Source of the DNA: Euperipatoides rowelli
Lineage: Eukaryota > Onychophora > Udeonychophora > Euonychophora > Peripatopsidae
DNA length: 14,543 nucleotides
Direction: 5' to 3' (one strand)
NCBI GenBank assembly: GCA_003024985.2
Contig: PXIH01S0038888.1
Part shown: one piece after another, positions 1 through 8,646 of the stretch
Position numbering within the stretch: the first letter of the stretch is position 1
Layout: every line of letters begins with the position of its first letter
The notes under the pieces: model-generated
Told to the model about the DNA's origin: nothing
What the model saw: only the letters and a program-made list of their open reading frames with translations
Database searches by the model: none
Translations under genes and position numbers: made by a program

Positions 1-577
1 ATTTATTTTAAATTTTAAATAATTCTCATTTCTTTTAATTATTTTAAACACATTATTATATCATTAAATAGTATACGTATTTTTATGTATTCATTTAAAA
101 AAAAAAAGTTAACTTTAAAAGCAATGATTTTTCATTATTGTAAATCTGGAATTTTACAAACTTGTGTAATAAATCATCTTTCCAGTTCCTAGCCAATAAT
201 ATTTGACGGGATCCAGATGCAAAGATATAAAAGCTCCCAACAACTGATTACCATACAAACTTAGCTACACGGCTCAGCTTTCGGGTACATTTAGTATTCA
301 GTAAGCTAGTAAGCCAGCCAATGACTTTGTAAATAAATTAGGCTCGGTATAAGGTCAAGGCTACCATCAAACCTTGATTTTCTTGACCATATCGCTAATA
401 CATTAGGAAATGCATCATATCATCTGCAAGGCCACAGTATATCAAAGAAGACTTGTCAAAAGCAGCCATAATTTGTGCAATTCCACCTGATTTCAGTAAG
501 AGTCCATTTACTTCGATACTTATATAAAATATTATCACTGCATATTTAAGTTAGTCCTATAAAATACTAGTGTTAGA

Positions 578-599
578 ACACACACACACACACACACAC
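578..599. repeat. (AC)11 microsatellite
   Basis: A perfect dinucleotide run of 11 AC units in otherwise AT-rich sequence, followed by one extra C. It is a simple repeat and probably length-polymorphic. Confidence 0.95.
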
Positions 600-690
600 C
601 ATCCTAGAGATCTCAACACCATTTCTTCATTATATATTTATGATATATTATCCATGTGAAGTAGATAGCTATATTTATCTGTCTATCTTC

Positions 691-724
691 ATAAATGAGT
701 GTATAGTTACATACACTCATTTAT
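691..724. repeat. Hairpin with perfect 13-bp arms
   Basis: ATAAATGAGTGTA (691-703) is followed after an 8-nt loop by its exact reverse complement TACACTCATTTAT (712-724). It is not next to any recognised gene or transposon end, so its role is unknown. It may be a relic of a small palindromic repeat. Confidence 0.85.
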
Positions 725-2624
725 TTATTTTTCTATTGCTATGACTCACCTTCCCATCATCCTACTCACTATAAATATTTAATTTAATAGTATTTTTACT
801 TTGTTAAATGATTGCTTATATGATTTTCTTAAAATTACATCAACCGGAATCTTATAGTATAGACAATAGGCTATATGGGTCTAGTCCTATATATAATTCA
901 TTATTTTAAATTTTTTTTTTTAATTAATACTGATCAGGAAGAATTGGTTCTAGAAAATTAATTTATAAAATAATTATTGTTAAAGTTTGTTATATAATAG
1001 CAATAACTGAAGTTATTAACCGTTACCCATTTCAATTCATATAAAATTGTATTATGGTATGGAATATTTATTTACATGCATTCTAAATTTTGCCATGATT
1101 ATAATAATTGTATCTTTCCTATATATTAACTGTAGCCATAGACAACCAACATATTTAAATTTTACCAGAACTCTGTGTCAGCCATTATGATTTTTGAACT
1201 TTCTCCATATATTATTTTGAAAATTTGTTCATGCTGTTTGGAAGAAGTTATTGAACTCTTGCTTATTTGTAATCCTATTAATATAAATCTGCTAATTCTA
1301 CTAAAATATTGTTGTATATTTATTACATTGCCTTTACAAATACAAATATGCCGGACAACAACAGACTGTAGTCCAACGAGGTTGTCCCTGTAATTAATAT
1401 GATTTTTTTTTATATTTGTACACCTCTAGAAAATTTATCTGTGTATAATACAATTGTATTTTATGGCCTTATCTACGGACAATTTATACTTATGAACTTT
1501 ATTGAAATAATCAATTATACTAATTGGAATTTGTTCCGAAGCCGTGTTTTCCAAAGCCAGTAACAGTGCCATCTAGGAACTGTGATAAAAAAAAAAAACA
1601 CTTGACTAAATGTATAATAATAAGTAGCTATGTTGAAGTGCCAAATAAAAAATGTTAAAAATGAACAAGGGCACTATCAAGACAAAATTACTACCTAAAA
1701 TAAGAGATAAGGACAAATAGGTCTACGACGCATGTATATTTTATTTTTTGATATATCACCGTAATAAACCATATATATTTAAAATATAATCATTCTTACT
1801 TCATATTGCAAAAATTAATCAGTCTTTTGCCTGAGTTTATTGGGGTTATTACTAAAAGACTTCTCATAATTTTACACAATTACAACTTGTAATCCTTGAC
1901 TTGGGTTCTACCACACTAAACACAAGGCCACATCTGTTAGCTACTAGAAATTTGTCAAATTTGATGTTATTTGTTTGCAGCTTAATTTGTGCTGGTGCTG
2001 TGAATATGTTTACGAATTTTAAATTATTAAAAATTCAAGAAAAACTTTATTTCCTTGTTATTTTGCTAGAGTAGCCTGAATGCTCGACGCCATTTTGTAA
2101 ACAAACCTAACACAAGGAAAAATTTGATTGCAAATAAATTTACAACTTATTTATTTGTGATCCGATTTACATGCAATTTTATATGCAAGACTGCATTTGC
2201 ATAATAAACTTTGTTATGTATTCAAATTAACTCCAAATCTTGCCAGAAGATTGTTTTAGCAACTTTTGTTCCTTACTGTATATGCTTTATGGTAAGACAC
2301 GTTTTCATTTTAGGTAGATTGTCGGGGGTTTAATTTATTTATTTTTTAATTCAGCTAAAAAGTCAGGCTGAAGAAACAAAACTGTAAATATTGGGTCGGG
2401 TGGTGGATTGAGTCGGGCTCGGTTTTATTTTTTTTTTATACATTTTTTTAGTCGTGTTTTTGTCAGATTGCATTCTGAAATGTCGGGTCGGATTCAAGCG
2501 CCATTTTCTTGGTCCATGCAGGACACTGTAATAGTTATAAACTTAGTAAAATTTCCTAATGTTAAGTCTTGTTTTTCTCTAAATAACTTTAAACGTTTAT
2601 ATCTGTTTTTTTGGCATGTTTCAG

Positions 2625-2768
2625 TATTACAATAAACGATGTTGTATTTGTCATTGATACTGGTCTAATGAAAGAAATGACTTATGATATTACATGTAAA
2701 ATAAAGACATTGAAAGTAGAATGGGTCAGCTATGCCAGTGCTGTTCAACGTAAAGGTAGAGCAGGAAG
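2625..2768 (+). CDS. DHX36: DEAH-box RNA helicase exon: end of motif V and motif VI (DHX36-like)
   Basis: An internal exon of 144 nt. It begins after a pyrimidine-rich acceptor (tgtttcag) and ends at GGAAG|gtaaaa. It is open throughout: one base of a split codon, 47 complete codons, then two bases (AG) of another split codon. The translation starts ITINDVVFVID, the strand that follows motif V (TNIAETS) in DEAH helicases, and ends ASAVQRKGRAG plus a split Arg. That completes motif VI, QRKGRAGR, whose arginines contact the nucleotide phosphates in this family. EWVS-A-A-QRKGRAGR matches DHX36, the ATP-dependent G-quadruplex-resolving helicase. YTHDC2 shares NDVVFVID and RKGRAGR but differs after motif VI. 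DEAH-box identity is near certain. The DHX36 assignment rests mostly on the next exon. The preceding exon is not visible, and the expected Ser codon of motif V is split by the intron. Confidence 0.9.
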
Positions 2769-2794
2769 GTAAAAATTTCATTTTTTTTTTTTTT

Positions 2795-2795
2795 N
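2795..2795. other. Ambiguous base (N) in a poly-T run
   Basis: The only N in the window falls inside a T tract (2781-2797) a few bases downstream of the splice donor at 2769. Homopolymer length is uncertain here, but no exon is affected. Confidence 0.95.
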
Positions 2796-2838
2796 TTAAA
2801 AAAATCAATAGCATTTGTTAATTTATTGAAATTAAATT

Positions 2839-2888
2839 TATATATACAGTGTATATATACTGTATATTCAGTATATACTGTATATATA
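2839..2888. repeat. TATA/CAGT palindrome next to a hAT terminus
   Basis: TATATATACAGT (2839-2850) pairs with ACTGTATATATA (2877-2888). Inside them GTATATACTG (2853-2862) pairs with CAGTATATAC (2869-2878) around a 6-nt loop. Together they form a nearly continuous 50-nt palindrome. It ends three bases before the hAT-like terminus at 2892, so it may be the insertion target or a separate palindromic repeat. Confidence 0.85.
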
Positions 2889-2891
2889 CAG

Positions 2892-3510
2892 CAGTGATTC
2901 CCAACCAGTATGTCCCGACACATTGGTGTGTCACTAACGCACGTCTAGTGTGTCGTGTAAAATTCTGAACTATTATTTTTTATTATTTATCAATTAAACA
3001 TGATTCATTTTTAATTAATATGTACAAAAATATAACAAAAAAAAGTTTTCAATTGTTTAATTTTATTCTATAATTTGCCTTCCGTTGTTATAATACAGAT
3101 TGAATTTATATTCACCAAACTGGGCGGAATTGCTGTCTGCTTCTGTCAAATGGGCTCATGCATTTGTTTACAACTGGTATTCACATCGTCACTATTACAT
3201 TTTACAATTATTAGGTTTAAATTTGACTAGTTTATGAAAATATAATTATTTTCTTAGATCCCATCCCCATGTTATTAAAATGAATAAATTTCTAATTAGA
3301 AAAAATATAAACGATAATCAAGAAAATTAAAAGAATAAAAAGTGAGCTACTGTAAATATAACTATTTATCAATGTTTGATTTGGACTGGTGAAGAAAATT
3401 ATCCAACACCAATCAAATCAAGCAATGGTGCCGAATAAATTACGGCATTTACTATCATCCCAGTTTGTAATCATAAGCGTGGATTATTTTGAAAGACATT
3501 TAGGTAAAAC
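2892..3510 (+). mobile_element. Remnant of a hAT-superfamily DNA transposon (left end and 5' part)
   Basis: The left end reads CAGTGATTCCCAACC, the form of terminus typical of hAT elements (CAGTG-TTCCCAA-type). It is followed by nested inverted GTGTC/GACAC words such as GACACA-ttgg-TGTGTC at 2918-2933. About 390 bp downstream the sequence encodes a decayed hAT transposase N-terminus in the same orientation (separate entry). No matching right terminus (reverse complement of the left end) and no 8-bp duplication could be found before the next exon at 4239. The right limit given is only where recognisable coding ends. The element sits wholly inside a helicase intron. Superfamily assignment is inference from the terminus plus the transposase words. 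Confidence 0.6.
3280..3508 (+). pseudogene. hAT transposase N-terminus with BED-finger region, decayed
   Basis: Reading from the ATG at 3280 gives MNKFLIRKN, two in-frame stops, then IWTGEENYPTP near 3380-3411. A shift of frame follows, then AMVPNKLRHLLSS and VDYFERHL up to about 3508. This order (start peptide, TG..-PTP, a cysteine pair, S/AMVP-KL-RHL, then -FF/YFER-L) is that of the BED-type zinc-finger N-terminus of ZBED5/FAM200-like hAT transposases. It normally binds the element's termini. Expected zinc ligands are missing: Lys-Ser-Ser-Asn stands where the first Cys pair should be, and the frameshift falls in the gap. The catalytic and dimerisation parts are absent. It cannot make an active protein. 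It is too worn for finer family placement. Confidence 0.6.
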
Positions 3511-4238
3511 TTAAAAGATATCTAAATCAACTATGGATCTACCTTACTTTTTATTGATTCAAATAAAAGAAATACAAATATTCATTACGAAAAGAATGGT
3601 AAGAATAAAATCGTACAATAAATAGAATTTTTTTTTTAAAACTGTTCAATGCCATTGATTTATGCATTGTAATTCAAATCATCTAAAAAATGTATTAAAA
3701 ATTAGTCTTTTTTAATAAAAGATTCACAATGTTTGTGTTGTTATAGTTGATATCTTAAACTAGCAATAAGATGAAGCGCAGCCTGACTTTTTATACTCAT
3801 TAACTAATGTTACAGCAAGAGTGTACTTTTTCACTGAGGAGAGCACTTTCTTGGCTATCTTCTTTCTGTTATGAGGATTTGTCACTAAAACTTGTAAGTT
3901 ACCAGTCAGGGTTTTTTTTCTAAGTTAGTAAAATCTCAAATTATAAACTGAGTAAATGTACCTATTTCAAAAACTGACAATGAAAGGAATTTAGAGCCGA
4001 GCCTGAATAAGTGAGCCATTCTCTTATGATGTATGATGGGAAATCTAATATTTCCATTGAATGGCTAGGTAAGGTGGGCCACCTCCCATTGTGTCACTAA
4101 TGATAACTGTGCATGTGCACATGGTCAGTAATTTATTGTCTGTATATACTGTAATTTCACACTTAATTGTTATAAATTTCTCCATCAAAATTAGATGATT
4201 GAAATTCATATACAGTACTGTAGTTTTATACTTTTTAG
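3511..4238. other. Remainder of the helicase intron, no gene seen
   Basis: AT-rich intronic DNA with no supported coding sequence or terminal repeats. It ends with the acceptor tract tactttttag just before the next exon. Part of it may be degraded hAT interior, but I could not recognise any transposase motif here. Confidence 0.6.
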
Positions 4239-4356
4239 AGTGCAGCCTGGTCATTGCTTCTATCTTTATACCCGAATGAAAATGAATGAGTTGATTGAAT
4301 ATCAGCTTCCAGAATTAATGCGTATGCAACTAGAAGAACTTTGTCTAACTGTCAAG
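4239..4356 (+). CDS. DHX36: DEAH-box RNA helicase exon following motif VI (DHX36-like)
   Basis: An internal exon of 118 nt bordered by ctttttag at the left and AAG|gtaata at the right. Its first base completes the Arg codon left open by the exon at 2625-2768, so the two join in frame. 39 complete codons follow, beginning VQPGHCFYLYTR and containing EYQLPELMR and LEELCLTVK. The VQPGHC directly after motif VI, and YQLPE-R-LEELCL, are the DHX36 pattern. DHX29, DHX57 and YTHDC2 differ here. This part links the RecA2 domain to the winged-helix region that follows it in DEAH helicases. Exon and splice borders are clear. The flanking frame runs on into the intron to 4557, but that extension has no family resemblance. 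The next exon (expected to start with the winged-helix domain) was not found in the remaining 10.2 kb. Confidence 0.9.
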
Positions 4357-4454
4357 GTAATAATAATAGTAATGTTATTGTGCAATAATAATTTGATAGA
4401 TGATGATGATCTTTTTTTTTTTCATATTTATGTTCTTCCCAAATATCTATATAT

Positions 4455-5365
4455 TAGGGTTTCTTTCCTGGGATCCCGTATGTTTTTATCAGATTTCAAA
4501 TCCCGGGAATTGGAAAATATTCCCGGAAATTTCCCGGGAAATATTAATTTAGCTTAATCAAAATTTTAAAATAATTATTGTGAGAAACCGTTTCTCTTAA
4601 TAATTATATTAAAAACATAAATTTTCAAAATGTGAAACAATTTATTTATTTATTTATGAAATAACTAAAAGTAAAAATGAAAAAAAAAAAACATTCTCAG
4701 AAAGCGGGTCGTCTGCCAAGTACCAACACTAGACAACATAGAGACCGACAACTCCTATTTTTCTTTTAATAAACACAACTTTGTTAAAATAAAATGTAAT
4801 AACGTACACATTATTTTATAAAAAAAATACTTCTCATCCAAAGATAAATAAATAAAATTTCCATTATAATATTAAAACATAAACTTATAAAATGTGATAC
4901 ATTTTATTTATTTATGAAATAAATAAAAAGTGAAAAGGAGATTAAAAAATGATTTCCATTTTGTACTTTTCTTTCATATTATTTACATTTGTCACTTCTG
5001 CCACCTTTAATTTCATTCTTAGTAACTATTAATAATGAAAGGAGTACTTATTTTTTCTTCTGAATTTTATTATTATTATAAGGTATTTTCCCCTTATATT
5101 TTTCAATAATAGTTTAATGGGATTTTGTTTATGGAAACTGTTGTATTCTAAAATAAAGAAATAAAGTACATACTTTTATTAAAAAAAAATGCATTATTTT
5201 TTTAATAGAAGTTTTAATTTTTTTCGCAAATAAACTTAATTTTAAAGGAATATAATTTATGTAATAATGTTCTAAATACACAATCATTTCCCGGGATCCC
5301 GGGAATAGGCTTCAATATCCCGGAAAAATCCCGGGATGAAAAAACTGCATTTTTCAGATACCCTA
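4455..5365. mobile_element. CCCGGG-rich non-autonomous DNA transposon (MITE-like, TAGGG termini)
   Basis: The left end TAGGGTTTCT and the reverse complement of the right end TAGGGTATCT match at 9 of 10 positions. Just inside each end lies a cluster of CCCGGGA/TCCCGGG words (4479-4540 and 5288-5337) that can pair with each other and stand out from the AT-rich interior. No transposase is encoded. The TAGGG start and short inverted ends suggest hAT or a relative, but the 8 bp on each side (CTATATAT and CATGAAAA) do not match, so the superfamily and exact limits are uncertain. It begins 98 bp downstream of a helicase splice donor. Confidence 0.6.
4601..4939. repeat. Two diverged direct copies of a ~75-bp AT-rich unit
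   Basis: The segment at about 4601-4680 (attaaaaacataaa...aaaatgtgaaaca...tatttatgaaataa) recurs at about 4866-4939 with small changes (attaaaacataaac...aaaatgtgataca...tatttatgaaataa). The two copies are about 265 bp apart, inside the CCCGGG-rich element. This points to an internal duplication of that element. Confidence 0.6.
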
Positions 5366-6559
5366 CATGAAAATCAATAGCTGTTCAAAAGAGAGAAGAA
5401 AAAGGCAAACATTGCAATAATAATGTCAAATACCATGCTTAATATTTAGTGTAGTCCTTGAATAATTTGATAAACCTGATGTAGGCTAGATAAGGTATAT
5501 AGCCAATTATCTATATACTGTAATTAAAACTTTAACACTATTCAACCCCTGACAAAAATTTGATATACCATAGGCATTGTGAAATATTGTCTTCAAGCAA
5601 AATGTCAAATGTGAGGAACCTGGACTTTAGAATGAAGCTCACAAGATTGATATTGTTATATCTCTTTTTATGTGAGCAGCTTAAAGGTTAAAGGGATATA
5701 AAACTACATTTTTTTAATAAACTTAATAGTTTATTATCAAACATACAATTAAAACTGTCATAAATCAATTGCTTCAAAAGCCCTTAATCATAAAACAACT
5801 AACAGGTACTAATGTTCTAATGCTAGAATAACGTTTTATCGAATCCTTCATGTACATTACTATCATTCATACTGTAAGTTAATCTGAAACTGTTGGAAAT
5901 ACCAGTGAGTATTTATCAGCGAGTAGAGAACTCTTGTTGGTTTTATTGGCTTATTAATTATTGTTGTGTATTACAAGTGCTAATCTAAAATAAATTTGTA
6001 TACTAAGGTTTTTCATGATACTTGTAAATATCTACTAGTTAGTTGAGCTTGTATTGACTACTATTGATCTAACTAAACATGTAAATTAGTAAATATTGTT
6101 AGATGTACAGCCCTCCAGGGTTAGCTATGTTTTTTTTATGCTGGTAATTTTATCAAGTTTTGTTTGTTCCCACTTATTGTTGACGGTGGTTGTGTGTTAT
6201 TTTATGAACTATGTTGAGATATTGTATTTATAGTATAGTATAGTATATGTTTATTAAAATAAATTAAAAAGAATATGAATACTCTAGCCCAGTTGTGGAT
6301 ATGAGTAAATCTCTGTTTAAAATGACCATTGACAGGAATTAAATATCAAGTATAGAAATACAAGTATTTTATATGTGTGTATTTCATTTTGTAATATGAC
6401 GTGTATTTATATGTTAAATGTACTGAAGAAAAAATATAATCATGCAGTTGTTTGATAAACCCTAACAGAAACCAGTATACTACCTTAACCCTTTTCTCAC
6501 GAAGATTTAAACATGAAGGAGGATGTCTAACCTTTGAATGTTAGCTCCTTTTAGGCATA
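5366..6559. other. AT-rich intron-like DNA, no gene seen
   Basis: No frame resembles a known protein, and the expected next helicase exon is not here. The only structure noted is a short TATAG pentamer run near 6229-6249 and scattered TACTGTA words. Confidence 0.6.
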
Positions 6560-7745
6560 GCATTTTCTGTCTGAACAACTGAACTTATTGGATCCACTGG
6601 TCTAATTGGGTCCACTACTGGTTAAGTGTACTGAGCATAACAGCAGTTTGTATGATCTGGGGCAGGTGTTGGCAAACTCACTTCTTTCTCCTTGGAAGAA
6701 ACATCAAGATACAGTCTGAGAGCTAAATCTGATGACCTGTAATCAGTAAATGAGTGAGAAGTGGAGCGGTAAGAGAACAATAACTCATTCTAAAATTGTG
6801 TAACATCTATGTCAAACATCTTGAGAAATCTTTTCAAAATATGAGCAAAATGTTCTACCTGGGAATCCATGAAGAATGCTGAGTAAGACCTATAATGTAA
6901 CTGCATATGGTAAAAATCCCAATTTCTACAGAAGGTATTAAAAGTGAATGGTGTATCTGAGAAGCACTTTCGGTTACAATATGCCAGAGGTAAGCATAAG
7001 AAGGATGTATCTTCTAATGGAGATTTCAGACACTTTTAAAAAAGTAACAAAAGTTACCAAAAACATATGACATAAAGGTCCAGGGAAGTATAGGTTAATG
7101 TATTCCCATGGTTCATCTGATTTAACCCAAGAATGTAAAGGAGCTTTTGGGGCTCAATCATCTGTAATGCACATTCTTTACACAAATGAGCAATGTGTTC
7201 ATTGTCCAGGTCTCTCCACACAGCCACCAAAAAAACTAGGCCTATTATCCTCATTCTAACATGCAGTTCTTAAATAACAATAGATTTCAAAGAGGTTGGA
7301 TTATATGGACCATGTTATGCATCAACAGACCATCCACCAACCTGGTCAGATGTGTGTTAGTGATGCTATCTGATAAGACCATAATGACAGTATTTCACAG
7401 ACCTGGGCTTGAAAAATAATTATCTCAGAAGAGGCTGACTGTAGCCATCCAACTTTAGAAAAATGAAGGGCTTGTAAGAAAATAGCATCTTTTACGTTTC
7501 TGCTGCATTGTCTACAGAGGCAAGCTGAAATTATCTATCTGGGTTATGAGGAAAGGAATATGTGGGACTTCTTCAGTAGGTCTGGATCAGTTATTTCTCA
7601 CACTTATCTAGATGGATTATAACATCCAGTTGCTCTTGTCATATGCTCTTTAACATTGACTGAGAATATTATTTTTTCAGAAATAAGTTTATCAGCATTT
7701 GTTTGGTAAGAAATTTGCATAATCTACTGGAGCATATTCTCAGCA
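6560..7745 (-). pseudogene. Decayed Gypsy-type pol remnant (RNase H end to integrase)
   Basis: On the - strand, short pieces appear in the order expected for Gypsy pol but in shifting frames. Near 7700 is a QTNADKLIS piece resembling the end of RNase H. The linker follows (about 7430-7530, VKDAIF-LQAL-FSKVGWL). Next come two cysteines as HLCKEC (7171-7188) matching the second half of the integrase HHCC finger. Then there is PWEYINLYFPGP (7076-7117) at the start of the catalytic core, VEHFAHILKRF (6817-6858) around the third acidic residue, and ELLFSYRSTSHS (6748-6786). The first core Asp appears to be Tyr, and I did not find a clear second Asp. No LTR or RT was found. It is much older than the element at 8320-12338 and is not a part of it. 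Each word alone is weak; the collinear order makes the call. Confidence 0.6.
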
Positions 7746-7775
7746 TGGTCAATCATGTTATAGTTAGGGTTGCCA

Positions 7776-8319
7776 GAAATTCAAAATTGTCAAGAGGGAC
7801 ATTTGGTGGGGTCAAGGGAGGCTGAGCTCTAAGGGTGGGCCGGTGGAACCGCATAGCCTCCCCCCCCCCCTATTTTTTTGACAAAACCAAAACCAAGATA
7901 CCCGTATAAATAGATTTATAAAGCGATCTACACGGGCATTACTAAGAGAGGGGTGTGGCGGAGTTTCTCCAACTTTGACTAAAAATCTAAATTTTGTACG
8001 AGGTTGTGAATTTGAGGAGTTAGAGATGGGAAATTTTTAATTTCTCCCTACCCCCCTCCCACCCAATAAAATTTCTATCTACAGCAATGAATCTACAGGC
8101 ACAAAACACAATTTGAAAGTACTAGCCTATACTACTTGGCCTACTGCCAAATCATTTTTGGTCCATTGCTATTACTGTACATTGCATTTTTTGTAGGATA
8201 GCTGTATAATTTTTGTTTACATTTTTTTTTACATAAAACTTTGTTAGGATATTTAAATATAAATTTAGAAATAGGCCAGTCTTTTTCAAAAGTGTCCTAC
8301 AAATATAATTAATAATGAT
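7776..8319. other. Left arm of the hAT-like element, non-coding
   Basis: Contains an 11-C run (7860-7870), several purine/pyrimidine-rich patches and no supportable ORF. The open frame at 8152-8334 on the - strand is AT-driven and crosses the LTR boundary, so I do not call it a gene. Confidence 0.6.
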
Positions 8320-8479
8320 TGTTAAATTTGACAAGATAATTAAATCCCAGTTACTTGGAGATTATTATTTATTAGAGCCAAGTTAAAACTAACAAGTACA
8401 ACACAGGCATTAACATATATAATTTTTAGAACACGAGTCTGCTGCCACATGTGCATAATAACGATGTCTGTAGTGATTA
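8320..8479 (-). repeat. 3' LTR of the Gypsy-type element
   Basis: The copy downstream of integrase. In element orientation it starts TAATCAC, where the other copy has TGATTAC, so the usual TG terminus has mutated to TA. It ends in TTTAACA. A poly(A) signal AATAAA lies at 8368-8373 on the - strand. The start is fixed by the end of alignment with the other LTR and by the adjacent purine tract. Confidence 0.93.
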
Positions 8480-8492
8480 TTCCTTCCTCAAA
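8480..8492 (-). other. Polypurine tract (plus-strand primer)
   Basis: On the - strand TTTGAGGAAGGAA abuts the LTR start. An all-purine stretch directly upstream of the 3' LTR is where plus-strand DNA synthesis is primed in LTR elements. Its position supports the LTR boundary chosen at 8479. Confidence 0.8.
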
Positions 8493-8646
8493 GAGTTGGG
8501 TGTTATTATTCCCAACTTCTTGGGTGGGCGGTGTTCTCTCGCTGGATATTGCCGTCGGGGTGGTGATGGCGGTCCGGGGTCTGAGTTGGAGAAGGTGGAC
8601 GGGGAGTGACCTGGATTACGGGCATGTAGTCCGGTTGGGAGGTTGG

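Larger units (their letters stand above)
1..2624. other. AT-rich non-coding DNA, probably upstream intron of the helicase gene
   Basis: No conserved protein was recognised in any frame of this stretch. The open frames at 1175-1393 and 2408-2635 have AT-driven composition with no domain and no clean exon borders. The stretch holds homopolymer runs, an AC microsatellite and one hairpin (listed separately). It lies directly upstream of a helicase exon that starts with a split codon, so at least its right part must be intron. I could not find the preceding exon, which should end in the first half of helicase motif V. Confidence 0.6.

Noticed and set aside
1175-1393. 72-codon ORF on the + strand
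   Set aside because: Composition is Ile/Leu-rich as expected from AT-rich DNA. There is no motif, no splice context and no coding neighbour.
2360-2386. GAAGAAACAAAACT followed by gtaaat as the possible end of the upstream exon (motif V)
   Set aside because: The preceding codons do not give TNIAET in any frame, and a stop lies just upstream in the relevant frame.
2408-2635. ORF with LHSEM...Q resembling the helicase stretch before motif V
   Set aside because: The likeness covers only a few residues, the region lacks TNIAETS, and the frame does not match the phase of the exon at 2625. Treated as chance.
2921-4110. CATTG(GT)GTGTCACTAA at 2921-2938 and CATTGTGTCACTAA at 4088-4101 as ends of one element
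   Set aside because: They are in the same orientation and short. There is no flanking similarity, so they do not define an element.
4357-4557. Continuation of the open frame beyond the helicase exon
   Set aside because: It starts with a good splice donor, has no helicase similarity and runs into the CCCGGG-rich element. It is intron.
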